Positions 53,379 to 62,050 are shown, counted from the stretch's first letter. The stretch: DNA of 64,000 nucleotides from Haemophilus sp. HMSC068C11 (GCF_001815355.1 NZ_KV820354.1:62001-126000), one strand, 5' to 3'. Program-made: numbers and translations. The notes: a model not told the origin generated them from the sequence alone.

Positions 53379-54002
53379 TTATTTTGCAGCTGGAGTAGCT
53401 GGAGCAGCTGGTGCTGCAGGTGCAAATTTTTGTGCTAAATCAGCACCGTCTTTTTGTAATTTAGCTACTGCAGCTTGTAGTTTTTCAACTTTAGCTTGGT
53501 AAGCTTTAGTTTGTTCTTCAGTTGGCGCTTTAGTTGCTAAGTTTAATTGATCAACTAATAATTCGCTTGATAATGAAAGCACTTCTTTATTTTGATCTTT
53601 AATGCTTTTCACTGAAGGTGCTGTAATATCTAATTTATCTAAGCTTGCAATTGTATCTTCAACAGTTTTGTTGAACGTTTTGATAGCTTCTTCAATTTTT
53701 TTATCATCTTTTGCTTGAACAGCAGCAGTTAAATCAGATTGAAGTTTTTGCTGAGCAGCCATTTGAGCTTGAGCTTGGCTTGCGTTCCATTCAAGTAATT
53801 TGTTGTAGTCAGCTTGTTCTTGCGCTGGTGTAGCTTCAGCTGGTTTTGCTGCTTCAGCAGGTTGAGCTGCTTCTTGTTTAGCTTCCGGTGCAGGCTGAGT
53901 GGTTTCAGGTTTTGCTGGAGCCGGTTTATCTGCTGGTTTATCACAAGCAGTTAAGAATAATGCAAATAATGCAGTTGCGCTGATTTTAGTGAATTTGTTC
54001 AT
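53379..54002 (-). CDS. Pro/Ala-rich lipoprotein of unknown function
   Basis: 207 residues. Lipobox LTAC with lipidated Cys20, then a 45-residue low-complexity Pro/Ala/Glu/Lys linker (repeating PAEAAKPAEA), then an alpha-helical domain (about residues 65-190) rich in Gln, Lys and Asp, and an Ala/Pro tail. This design suits an outer-membrane-anchored protein reaching through the periplasm. I do not recognise a family. An independent transcript, bounded by the terminator at 53331-53362. Confidence 0.75.
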   Translation of the reverse strand: MNKFTKISATALFALFLTACDKPADKPAPAKPETTQPAPEAKQEAAQPAEAAKPAEATPAQEQADYNKLLEWNASQAQAQMAAQQKLQSDLTAAVQAKDDKKIEEAIKTFNKTVEDTIASLDKLDITAPSVKSIKDQNKEVLSLSSELLVDQLNLATKAPTEEQTKAYQAKVEKLQAAVAKLQKDGADLAQKFAPAAPAAPATPAAK

Positions 54003-54102
54003 AAAAAATCCTTTATTGATATAATAAAAATTTCTTAGCTTGTAAAACTAAGCCCCTTCTAAGACCGTACATTTTAGAATTAGTTTAAAAAAAATTCAAA
54101 AA

Positions 54103-54426
54103 CTATTTTAGTGTTTGAATATATTCACTTAAATTATGAATATCTTGTTCACTTAAACGTTGTTTTGCAGGGCTTCCTGCACCAGTAATATTTCCTGCTT
54201 TTCGTTCTGAAAGTGCGGTTGAAATTTCTTCCGGTTTAAGTTGATTAATAATTTTTGATTCACCCATTGCTGTTTTTTCGCCTTGTTTCCCATGACAAGT
54301 TGCACAAGAGCGTTTATATACCTTTTCTGCTTTCACTAAGTCAGCTTCGGCAGAAAGGGCTGGAATCGCAAATAAAAAGCCTAAAACGGGTAAAAGTGTA
54401 GAGAGTAAGTAAATTCGTTTTTTCAT
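54103..54426 (-). CDS. Small c-type cytochrome of the iron-uptake operon
   Basis: 107 residues with a signal peptide (to about ALSA, residue 25) and one haem motif, Cys41-Ala-Thr-Cys44-His45. The usual C-terminal axial Met region of cytochrome c555/c553 types (Met-Pro-Ala) is replaced by GSPAKQ, so the sixth ligand is unclear; a Met lies in TAMGESK (about residue 55). Last gene of the P19-FTR1 operon, 5 bp after the thioredoxin gene. It may relay electrons for ferric-iron reduction, by inference. An uptake sequence lies at 54211-54219. Confidence 0.82.
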   Translation of the reverse strand: MKKRIYLLSTLLPVLGFLFAIPALSAEADLVKAEKVYKRSCATCHGKQGEKTAMGESKIINQLKPEEISTALSERKAGNITGAGSPAKQRLSEQDIHNLSEYIQTLK

Positions 54427-54431
54427 TTTGG

Positions 54432-54911
54432 CTAGCCTTTAAATAATTTATCTAAATCCTCTGCGGGAATCGCGCCTTCATATTTAGCCTGAATATTACC
54501 TTCAGGCGTAATCACAAAACTTGTTGGCGTGCCGATAAGCTGATAGCGTTCAGCAGTAATTTTTAATTGGTCTTTGATAACGGGCAACGTAAGCTGACGT
54601 TTGGCGACCACAGCTCTAGTATCCACTTTATCTCCATCTACATTAATGGCGATAAGCTGAACTTTATCTGGATTAGCTTCGGCCAATTTTTCGAACTCTT
54701 TTAATTCTGCGACACATCGTCCACAGGTTTCAGACCAGAATGTCAGTAAGCGAGTGCCTTTCCAATCATCAAGTTTCACTTCTTTACCTTGTAAATCATA
54801 AGCAGCGATGTCTGGTGCTTTTTGACCAATTGCAGCGACTTCATCTTTACAAGAAACGCTGCCAAAAATGACCGCACTTATGGCAAGTAGTTTGACAAAT
54901 TTATTTTTCAT
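54432..54911 (-). CDS. TlpA-like thioredoxin-fold lipoprotein
   Basis: 159 residues. N-terminal signal with a Cys at GSVSC, a possible lipidation site though the -3 residue is not typical. A thioredoxin fold follows, with FWSETCGRCVAELKEFEKL (active site Cys-Gly-Arg-Cys near residue 63) and a cis-Pro in IGTPTSFVI. It is in the same operon as iron transport genes; thioredoxin-like partners occur next to P19 systems in Campylobacter. Start overlaps the ATPase gene by 11 bases. Could reduce or assemble the cytochrome, unknown. Confidence 0.85.
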   Translation of the reverse strand: MKNKFVKLLAISAVIFGSVSCKDEVAAIGQKAPDIAAYDLQGKEVKLDDWKGTRLLTFWSETCGRCVAELKEFEKLAEANPDKVQLIAINVDGDKVDTRAVVAKRQLTLPVIKDQLKITAERYQLIGTPTSFVITPEGNIQAKYEGAIPAEDLDKLFKG

Positions 54912-55572
54912 GGATTTCCTCTTTTACAAATTTTCCGTGATGGAGATAAATAACACGATCGGTTAACTCACCCAATTCTGGATTGTGTGTCACCATCACA
55001 ATAGTTCTCCCTTGGCGATTTAATTCTTGTAGTAAATCCAGTACAAGGGCTTCATTTCTTTCGTCGAGGTTACCTGTTGGTTCATCGGCAAAAATGACTG
55101 GAGGTTGGTTCACCAATGCGCGAGCAATACATACCCGTTGTTGTTCGCCCCCAGAAAGTTGGCTTGGACGGTGATCCATACGATGACCTAATCCCACTTG
55201 TTCGAGTACCGCTTTAGCCGCAGCTTCATCAATCACACTATGATAGTGCTGAGCTAGCATTACATTTTCAAGTGCGGTCAAATAAGGAATTAAATGGAAT
55301 TGTTGGAAGACTAGACCAATTTTTTCCGCTCGGAAACGTTGACGACCTACTTCATCCAGTTGTGCTGCATCGACGCCGTCTAAAATCACTTTACCTTCAC
55401 TGGCCGTATCTAAGCCAGTCAGAATATTCATGAGTGTGGTTTTACCCGAACCCGATGCGCCCATGATTGCAATAAACTCACCTTGGCGAATTTGAATATT
55501 AATATCTTCTAAAGCAGTGACTTGCCCGAATCGTTTATATAAATGTTGCGTTTCAATCACAAATTCACTCAT
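54901..55572 (-). CDS. MacB/LolD-type ABC ATPase of the P19-FTR1 operon
   Basis: 223 residues: Walker A GASGSGKTTL (about residue 38), Q-loop VFQQFHLIPYLTALENV, signature LSGGEQQRVCIARAL, Walker B VIFADEPTGNLD and H-loop MVTHNPEL. The class energises FtsX-like permeases that work mechanically on periplasmic partners instead of moving a substrate through the membrane. Its two permeases lie directly upstream (1-bp gap). An uptake sequence lies at 55270-55278. Confidence 0.9.
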   Translation of the reverse strand: MSEFVIETQHLYKRFGQVTALEDINIQIRQGEFIAIMGASGSGKTTLMNILTGLDTASEGKVILDGVDAAQLDEVGRQRFRAEKIGLVFQQFHLIPYLTALENVMLAQHYHSVIDEAAAKAVLEQVGLGHRMDHRPSQLSGGEQQRVCIARALVNQPPVIFADEPTGNLDERNEALVLDLLQELNRQGRTIVMVTHNPELGELTDRVIYLHHGKFVKEEIHEK

Positions 55573-55573
55573 T

Positions 55574-56707
55574 TTATTCCCCTTTTAACACATTTGCGGT
55601 TTGAATATTTAAAGCTCGTTTGGTTGGTACAATCACCGCAATAAAGGCAACCAATAACGATAATACGATAGTAATTGGAATAACTGGCAGACGCATATCA
55701 ATATAAGATTTGAATACGGTTAATCCAAGTAATTGTGCCAAGATGTAGCCGAGAATCAGTCCCGCAACAATTGCGCAAAGTGCAATGATCAGAATTTCGG
55801 TACTAATTTGCTTAATGATGTCACTTTGTTTTGCACCTAAAGCTTTTTGCAGTGCAAATTCTTTTGCTCGTTCTCCAACAATAGCGATAAGAGTGGTATT
55901 CACACAAAGGGTAGCGAGAATCAAAATGACCAATGAGATTAAGCCCATCAATCCTTTAATTTTATCTAAAATTTGCCCTTCAGACGCTGAGACTTTTCGA
56001 ATTGGGCGGGCAGTTAGATCGGGTTGGCTTTGCATAATGTCTTGGGCAAATTGTGCGACGTTACCTTGTTCATTTTTCACATTGAGCAGGGCATTGTTTG
56101 CCAATCCTTCTTTATCTAACCAACTTTGTGCAAATTCTAAGCTAACGATTAACATGTTGTCTGTGGCATCGCCTGCCTCAACTATCGCTTTAATCGTGAA
56201 TTCATGTTTTTCAACGGCATTTTTGGAAAGCTTTAATTTACTTCCAACACCTAAATTGAGACGTTCAGCTAAGGTTTTACCAATCATCGCATTGCGATCA
56301 TCAAAGTTCACATTAATGGCTGAACCGGTAATTTGCCAATAAGGTGCGAGAACATGCATATCTTCAAACCACACGCCCATAATAACGATTTTTTCTAAAT
56401 CACTTCGCGCTACGCCATATAAATAAGGGCTGGCTGCTGTGATGAAATTATCCGGTGCATGATGAAGAATTTGCTTTAATTGGCGTTCTTTCATCAAACC
56501 GCCATTAGCAGCACCAATGTAAAAGTTTGCCCCGAAAGTACGGAGTTCTTGGCTCATTTTGGTATTAATATCAAAATATACTGCTGCCATTGCGGTAACA
56601 ATAGACGCACCGACAGTCAACGCAGAGAAGATAATAAATACTCGTTGTAAACGTAGGCGTAATGCTTGGAAGATTAAACGCCAAAACATACTTTTATTGG
56701 CGGCCAT
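55574..56707 (-). CDS. FtsX/MacB-like ABC permease 2 of the P19-FTR1 operon
   Basis: 377 residues from the ATG at 56707, which has GGAGG 6 bases upstream; it overlaps the upstream permease stop by 14 bases. One N-terminal helix (about residues 20-42), a large periplasmic domain (43-250) and three C-terminal helices (about 255-370) make up the MacB-type layout. Contains MIGKTLAERLNLGVGSKLKL and KEFALQKALGAKQSDIIKQI, the FtsX family hinge. Function in iron uptake unproven. Confidence 0.87.
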   Translation of the reverse strand: MAANKSMFWRLIFQALRLRLQRVFIIFSALTVGASIVTAMAAVYFDINTKMSQELRTFGANFYIGAANGGLMKERQLKQILHHAPDNFITAASPYLYGVARSDLEKIVIMGVWFEDMHVLAPYWQITGSAINVNFDDRNAMIGKTLAERLNLGVGSKLKLSKNAVEKHEFTIKAIVEAGDATDNMLIVSLEFAQSWLDKEGLANNALLNVKNEQGNVAQFAQDIMQSQPDLTARPIRKVSASEGQILDKIKGLMGLISLVILILATLCVNTTLIAIVGERAKEFALQKALGAKQSDIIKQISTEILIIALCAIVAGLILGYILAQLLGLTVFKSYIDMRLPVIPITIVLSLLVAFIAVIVPTKRALNIQTANVLKGE

Positions 56708-58034
56708 ACAGCACCTCCACAGGGTAAAGTTTGGCAATACGATGGGCTGGGAACCAAGTGCCCACCACAGCAATTAAAATAGACAGCATCAATACGCAAG
56801 GGATTACAATCCAAGCGAAACTCAGTGGTACGCCAAATAGCGCTGAACCAATAAATCTTGCTAAGCCCCATCCTGCAATACAACCAAGAGTGCCTCCAAT
56901 TAAGGCACTGATAATGGCTTCACAATAAAATAATAAGGCGATTTGCCATTGATAGGCGCCTAACGCTTTCATTAAACCAATTTCTTTTGAACGCTCAATG
57001 ATCCCTGTACTCATTAATGAGGCAATCCCCATGGCTGCCGCGATTAAAGCAGCGAGAGTAACGACAGCAAGCAATAATTGGATTTTACCAATGACGACCC
57101 CTTCTGACGCTGCAACCTGCCAAATTGGGCGAACAATAGCACCAGAAATGGCTTCTTCTAACTGATGGGAAATAGAAGAAACATAAGCCGTACAATACCA
57201 ACGATCGTACTCTTCGGCATCTAACGCATCGGTATTGGCTCGCGCTTTACGAGAAAGGTCATTTTCAGGCACGGTAAGAGCAGAGACTTTAACTGATTGA
57301 ATTTTCCCTTCTAAACCCAGTAATTTTTGTACAGCACTGAGTGGCACGACTAATTGATTATCTTCAGCACCACCTGTAGATAAAATACCGGTAATTTCAA
57401 CCGCACTTTGATTATCAAGTTTATCATTTTGATAGTGGAGCTTGATCTTATCGCCTTGTTTTAAACCTGTTCGTTGCGCTAATTGTTCACCAATGAGCGC
57501 AGGAATAAATTCACCTTCAGGCGTTTCAAGGTCGTTGACCCATTCCCCTTCAACATGCCAATAAGGACTAATAATTTTTTGGCCAGTATGGAAATCGTCT
57601 TCATCTGGTACAGGAATGTTGTGATCGAAAAATGTACCAAGCACATTAATTTGTTCAAGTGCGGTCGATTTTTCATGAGTTTTATCAGAAAAAATTTCTG
57701 CTTTCACATCTGCACTTAATAATGGCGCAAATCCCACAATGTTATTTCGCCAGAAAATATCTTTAATATTCGGCAGTTCTTTTTCATCGAGGAAATCTTG
57801 GCTACTTAAATCTGTGTTGTGACTGAGCTCATCAGGTAAGGCTGCATTACTCGCAGGTTCGACTAAAATATTGGCACCGTAAGATTTTAGTTCTTTTGCC
57901 ATTTTGTCGCCGATATCAATGGAAACAGCCAATAGTGCAGAGACTAATCCAGCCGCCAAGAAAATAGTCACCACTGCTAAAAACTTACGTTTTATGCTAA
58001 AACGCCAAGATTGGAATAACATTCTTGCTAGCAT
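56694..58034 (-). CDS. FtsX/MacB-like ABC permease 1 of the P19-FTR1 operon
   Basis: 446 residues: N-terminal helix (about 15-38), periplasmic domain (39-305) and three C-terminal helices with RSKEIGLMKALGAYQWQIALLFYCEA. The periplasmic domain contains a Trp-Tyr-Cys (WYCTAYV, near residue 287). It overlaps the DUF2318 gene's stop (58034) by one base and permease 2 by 14, indicating tight coupling. Two uptake sequences lie at 57400-57408 and 57657-57665. Confidence 0.87.
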   Translation of the reverse strand: MLARMLFQSWRFSIKRKFLAVVTIFLAAGLVSALLAVSIDIGDKMAKELKSYGANILVEPASNAALPDELSHNTDLSSQDFLDEKELPNIKDIFWRNNIVGFAPLLSADVKAEIFSDKTHEKSTALEQINVLGTFFDHNIPVPDEDDFHTGQKIISPYWHVEGEWVNDLETPEGEFIPALIGEQLAQRTGLKQGDKIKLHYQNDKLDNQSAVEITGILSTGGAEDNQLVVPLSAVQKLLGLEGKIQSVKVSALTVPENDLSRKARANTDALDAEEYDRWYCTAYVSSISHQLEEAISGAIVRPIWQVAASEGVVIGKIQLLLAVVTLAALIAAAMGIASLMSTGIIERSKEIGLMKALGAYQWQIALLFYCEAIISALIGGTLGCIAGWGLARFIGSALFGVPLSFAWIVIPCVLMLSILIAVVGTWFPAHRIAKLYPVEVLYGRQ

Positions 58035-59428
58035 TATTCCCCCTTACCTAAATATTTTTCAGGGTTATCACGGAATAAATCGAGGTTTTTCTCGCTTTCA
58101 AAGAAGTAAGTTTTACCTTCATAATTGTATTTGTGCTCCGTTTTAGTGTTTTTCATTTGGGTGCCACTAATCGGATCTTTTACATCGATTTCAACAATCG
58201 TGCTAAATAAATTCAGCCCTTCTTCTAAGCCGGTTCGATTAATGAGAATTTCAGTCTCAGTTTGTTGCCAATCTTCAATCGGTACAGGATTACAGCCACC
58301 CGGTTTACCAATAGATGGAATAAACATATGTACGCCGCAGCCCACGCAAACGACCTGGTTACCTTCCATGACATAGCCTTGGTCACCACAAAGCAAGCAG
58401 GCATCAAATACTGCGGCTAAGCTCAATTTATCTGGCTGACGATTAATGACAAAGAAACGCACAGCTTTACCATCATCAGCAATCCAAACAAAACGGTGTA
58501 ATTTGCCGTCTTTTACTTGCTCAATCGGAATATGGACTTGTTGCTTTTCATCTAAAGTCAGAGGAATTGCTTCTGAAAGTTGAGGAGGACGAGAAGCAAT
58601 TTGCTCCCAATAAAGTTGCGTTGCAAAAGTAATCGCTAAGGCTAAATATCCCCAACCAAGTAAGTGAGAAGAGGTACGTAATGCAGCTAATTTTTGGCGT
58701 TTTTCAATGGGTTCTTGTGTGGCATTAACTTGTTGCTTGCGTGATAAATGAATTTTGCCATAAAAGATGGCAAGTACAACTAAGAGCAATGCAGCACAGA
58801 TGTAATTTAACCAACGAGTGATTTCGCCTGATTTCGCAACAAAACTTAAACGAGGCTTGGTAAGCTCAAGCACCTGAAGTTTCATTAAAATTAATAAGAC
58901 TTCACCGATAAGTGGAACAAGCAAGCAAACTAAGAGAAGGCTAATGGCACCTTTTAAAAGTGCGGTTGATTTTTGTTGTGTTTTTACCGCTTGTTTTAGA
59001 AGTAAATCGATCCAGCCTTGTAAGCATAAACAAAAAACAAAGGCAAAAATGACCGCACTTATGTGCAGGATAGAGTCTGTGTTGATGACATCTGTGGAAA
59101 CAAGAGCGGTAATGTTGGGATCTTTTGCCCAGAAGCTTCCAGCGATGAGCATTAATACCATTTGCCAAAAAGCAGGTAAGCGACCTTTGCCGAAAATTAA
59201 ACATAAGGCAAAGATAATCAATAGCGCCAATATCACCGCATTGACGATTAAATTGGTTATTTGTCCCGCAGGTAAACTAAGGCGCAGTACGATACCGGCA
59301 ATAAAACCGAATAGGCTAAGCCAAATTATTTTTTTTGCACTTACAGTGGATTGTTTACTGTGATAAACACCGAGCAATAATGAAAAAGGTAAAAGTGCTT
59401 GAAGCAGGAAAGTGAAAAAATAATTCAT
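58034..59428 (-). CDS. DUF2318 Fe-S-type membrane protein fused to a YHS domain
   Basis: 464 residues. About ten transmembrane helices (1-285), then a periplasmic or cytosolic DUF2318 domain with a Cys-rich metal site (CLLCGDQGYV, CVGCGVHM, GGCNP; about residues 352-385) that resembles an Fe-S or metal-binding motif. The C-terminal 50 residues form a YHS domain (YEGKTYFFESEKN to NPEKYLG). The YHS metal Cys is replaced: the usual Asp-Pro-x-Cys-Gly is DPISG here, and the second Cys region is absent. Homologues in Campylobacter P19 operons are thought to bring electrons for Fe(III) reduction; that role is inferred. Uptake sequences at 58958-58966 and 59052-59060. Confidence 0.82.
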   Translation of the reverse strand: MNYFFTFLLQALLPFSLLLGVYHSKQSTVSAKKIIWLSLFGFIAGIVLRLSLPAGQITNLIVNAVILALLIIFALCLIFGKGRLPAFWQMVLMLIAGSFWAKDPNITALVSTDVINTDSILHISAVIFAFVFCLCLQGWIDLLLKQAVKTQQKSTALLKGAISLLLVCLLVPLIGEVLLILMKLQVLELTKPRLSFVAKSGEITRWLNYICAALLLVVLAIFYGKIHLSRKQQVNATQEPIEKRQKLAALRTSSHLLGWGYLALAITFATQLYWEQIASRPPQLSEAIPLTLDEKQQVHIPIEQVKDGKLHRFVWIADDGKAVRFFVINRQPDKLSLAAVFDACLLCGDQGYVMEGNQVVCVGCGVHMFIPSIGKPGGCNPVPIEDWQQTETEILINRTGLEEGLNLFSTIVEIDVKDPISGTQMKNTKTEHKYNYEGKTYFFESEKNLDLFRDNPEKYLGKGE

Positions 59429-59485
59429 AGTTTGACCATTTAATAGGATAAAACAGACGATATTTTAAGGTTAAACGAAATGCTA

Positions 59486-59516
59486 TTGCCTTCCCCTGAC
59501 AAACAAGGGAAGGCAA
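59486..59516 (-). other. Intra-operon stem-loop between P19 and the DUF2318 gene
   Basis: TTGCCTTCCC (59486-59495) and GGGAAGGCAA (59507-59516) make a 10-bp GC-rich stem with an 11-nt loop. There is no T-run on the minus strand, so it may set different mRNA levels for FTR1-P19 and downstream genes rather than end transcription. Confidence 0.55.
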
Positions 59517-59543
59517 GTCGGTAAAATCAATATTTACCTCAGA

Positions 59544-60065
59544 TTATTTGATGCCAGTGAATTTGAATTCATAGCTTACATCAAATGGTTTCCACCAACG
59601 ACCAACACCTGTTTCAGAGTCGGTATGACGGTGCATGCCTGCTTTTGATGGAGGATCGATGTGGTAAGTTAATTTATAGTTACCCACGCCCATCATTTTC
59701 ACGTTTGCACCATAGTGAGGACCGTCACCCGCTACCATTGGCATGAAGGTACCTTCTTGTTTTTCACCCGTATCAGCATTTACTAAAGTATAGTTGATAG
59801 TTAAGTAAGGCATCCATTCACCATCACCAAAGCCATTTTTGTTACCTTTTACTGCGTGGATATCCGCTTCTAAGTGAATATCTGATTTCGCAGCAGGTAA
59901 ACCCATGCCACGTGGTTCCATATCGATTGGTTTGAGATAAACCGCTGCAATTTCCATTTCATTCATGGTTACCGCTTCGCCGATTGGATACTCTTGGAAT
60001 GCGTTTGCAGTAGACGCGGTAAAAATACCCGCAAATAATGCTGTTGCTAAAAGTGCTTTTTTCAT
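59544..60065 (-). CDS. p19: Periplasmic iron-binding protein P19 (FetP/TpD family)
   Basis: 173 residues, signal peptide cleaved after ANA (residue 22). P19-family iron/copper protein: PIGEAVTMNEMEIAAVYLKPIDMEPRGMG contains the Met and Glu ligands, SDIHLEADIHA brings two further His, and AGMHRHTDSETGVGRWW has the loop His and Trp conserved in C. jejuni P19 and E. coli FetP. These proteins bind copper and iron together and deliver iron to the FTR1 permease. Encoded 28 bp after the FTR1 gene. Confidence 0.92.
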   Translation of the reverse strand: MKKALLATALFAGIFTASTANAFQEYPIGEAVTMNEMEIAAVYLKPIDMEPRGMGLPAAKSDIHLEADIHAVKGNKNGFGDGEWMPYLTINYTLVNADTGEKQEGTFMPMVAGDGPHYGANVKMMGVGNYKLTYHIDPPSKAGMHRHTDSETGVGRWWKPFDVSYEFKFTGIK

Positions 60066-60093
60066 TGTTTTTCTCCTAAAGGATTGTTGGGTA

Positions 60094-61998
60094 TTACGCG
60101 GCTTTTTTGCTTTGATATTTCATAATGAACAGAGCAAATACGGCTGCGATGAGTAAGATTGCTTGTGGGATTAGGGTTTCCATATAAGGATAAATACCTA
60201 ACCACGAAATTTCAGGCACACCGCTAATCAGCGTTGGCTCGAAAAGTTTGCCTTCAATGAGTTCTAAAACAGATTTGCCGGCGAATACAAAGGCCATTAA
60301 ATACATGAAAGAACCCGTGAACATAAAGAATGGTTTAAGTGGTAATTTCACCACGGTATAACGCATCACGAAGTAGCAAATGGTGAGAATAATTGCGCCG
60401 ACAATGATCCCTGCGAAAAGGTAGATAAAACTGACCGCACTTTTCGCATCACCCACGAGGGCATAGTAGAACAATACGGTTTCCGCCCCTTCACGATATA
60501 CGGCTAAGAAGCTGGTAAGCCATAAGCCAATGAGTGAGCCTGTAGTGAGGGCCGTAGAGAGTTTACCTTCTAAATAACGTTTCCAGTTTTGTGCTTCGAC
60601 TTTAGACAATAACCAGTAACTCATCATAAACAGCATGACTACAGCAAAAATCATCGTAAAGCCTTCGAGCAATTCGCGGTTTTGACCTGAATTTTCAAAG
60701 ATAAGCTGGAAGATAAATGCGGTAATCACACTGGCAATTAATGCCACATAAACAGACTGACGGATAACCGGCAATTTATCTTGGTGGTTATTTTTAATTA
60801 AGTAAGTCACGATAGCCGCAACAATTAATAAGGCTTCCAAACCTTCACGAAGAATGATTAAAAGGCTATATAAGAACATCGACCAATCGCTTTGCTCTCC
60901 GCCCTGTAACATTTCAACGGCTTTAGTTAAATTCTGGTCTAAACCATCAGCTTGTGCTTGTAACTTATCACCTTGTTCAGCTTTCATTAAACTGACTAAA
61001 CGGGTGAAGTAACCTTCAAGTTCTGCTTTAAAATTGCTATCACGAGAGCCAATTTTGTTCTCCATGCCACTGCTTTCAAACACATCAAAATAGGTGTCTT
61101 GCACAGAAAGAATCGCTTTTTTGCTCTCACCTTGTTGATAGAGCGCAATAGCTTGTTGAATACGTTGGTTGATCTCTTGTTTAATCTTATTCCAATCTTG
61201 TTCTTGTTGATTATCTGTTGCTTGCTGCGCGGCATTGGATTGAACATTTTGTTCTTCACGTGTCGTTGGCAGGTTAGGCAAGTTTTCTTCAATATCTTGT
61301 AATAATTGCGTGCTTTGATAGCCAATCTCTGTGATTTGATCGGCTTGTTCACTTAAACGGATGATGTTGTAAAATTGTTGATTGATCGCCGCTGAGATTT
61401 CTGCAGAGCGATTTTGGCGAATGGACATTTCCATTTCTGAATTTTTATAGCCGTCGTATTGCGCTTGTTGGAACAATTTTTTCGCGTTAGCGAGATCACC
61501 ATTTTGATACGCTTCGAGCCCTTGAGCGAGCAAATCATCAATGGTTTTAAAACTTTGTTGCCAATAAGGGGCGATCTCTTGATTATCATAAACACCATGT
61601 TGACCATCAGCATTGAGCTGATGACCTTCAATCAATGATGGTAACACTTCTTGTAATTCTTTTTTGAGCTGATCGATTTTAGCTTGAATCTCTTGTTGTG
61701 AACTGCCTTCACCGATCATTTTACGGATCTCACCAAAAGTCGCTTCCATTTGGTAACTTTTTTGTGCGGAGAAATTGATACGAATCGGACCTTCTAGATT
61801 TTCAAACACTTCAAAATAAGCCATTTGCACTTCAGTACGCGCATCATCGGTATTACCTTGCTGGACAAGTTGAGCAGTTTTGTCTAAGCGCGACGTAATA
61901 TCATTAACCCACTGTTGGTAGTTGTCTTGTGCAAAGAGTGAAGAAGAGAAGGCGAGTGAAAAAATTAAAAAGAAAAATCGAATAGAACGGAATAGCAT
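60094..61998 (-). CDS. FTR1-family high-affinity iron permease with long periplasmic domain
   Basis: 634 residues. Signal peptide to about LFA (residue 23). A 350-residue periplasmic region contains an internal duplication (YFEVFENLEG near 61-70 and YFDVFESSGM near 303-312). Seven transmembrane helices follow (about 375-630) with two REXXE iron-transport motifs, REGLE 384-388 and REGAE 502-506. Resembles FetM and C. jejuni Cj1658 of P19-type systems, not the shorter EfeU. Transports iron with P19. First gene of the operon; upstream lie a possible CRP site (62091-62106) and a weak Fur-like sequence (62032-62050). Confidence 0.92.
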   Translation of the reverse strand: MLFRSIRFFFLIFSLAFSSSLFAQDNYQQWVNDITSRLDKTAQLVQQGNTDDARTEVQMAYFEVFENLEGPIRINFSAQKSYQMEATFGEIRKMIGEGSSQQEIQAKIDQLKKELQEVLPSLIEGHQLNADGQHGVYDNQEIAPYWQQSFKTIDDLLAQGLEAYQNGDLANAKKLFQQAQYDGYKNSEMEMSIRQNRSAEISAAINQQFYNIIRLSEQADQITEIGYQSTQLLQDIEENLPNLPTTREEQNVQSNAAQQATDNQQEQDWNKIKQEINQRIQQAIALYQQGESKKAILSVQDTYFDVFESSGMENKIGSRDSNFKAELEGYFTRLVSLMKAEQGDKLQAQADGLDQNLTKAVEMLQGGEQSDWSMFLYSLLIILREGLEALLIVAAIVTYLIKNNHQDKLPVIRQSVYVALIASVITAFIFQLIFENSGQNRELLEGFTMIFAVVMLFMMSYWLLSKVEAQNWKRYLEGKLSTALTTGSLIGLWLTSFLAVYREGAETVLFYYALVGDAKSAVSFIYLFAGIIVGAIILTICYFVMRYTVVKLPLKPFFMFTGSFMYLMAFVFAGKSVLELIEGKLFEPTLISGVPEISWLGIYPYMETLIPQAILLIAAVFALFIMKYQSKKAA

Positions 61999-62031
61999 CG
62001 TCTATTTACCTCATTACCTAAAATGAAATTA

Positions 62032-62050
62032 ATTCCTATTTATGATTATC
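62032..62050 (-). promoter_or_regulatory. Weak Fur-like sequence upstream of the FTR1 gene
   Basis: Minus-strand GATAATCATAAATAGGAAT matches the Fur 19-mer at 12 positions, with an intact GATAAT hexamer. This is a low-quality match and only suggestive. Confidence 0.3.

Noticed and set aside
53800-53940. Low-complexity repeat in the lipoprotein gene as a CRISPR or mobile repeat.
   Set aside because: The repeats are degenerate and in frame with a Pro/Ala/Glu/Lys linker, with no spacer-repeat regularity.
55785-56342. A 185-codon plus-strand open frame opposite permease 2.
   Set aside because: Shadow of a conserved gene on the minus strand; no ribosome-binding site and no recognisable domain.
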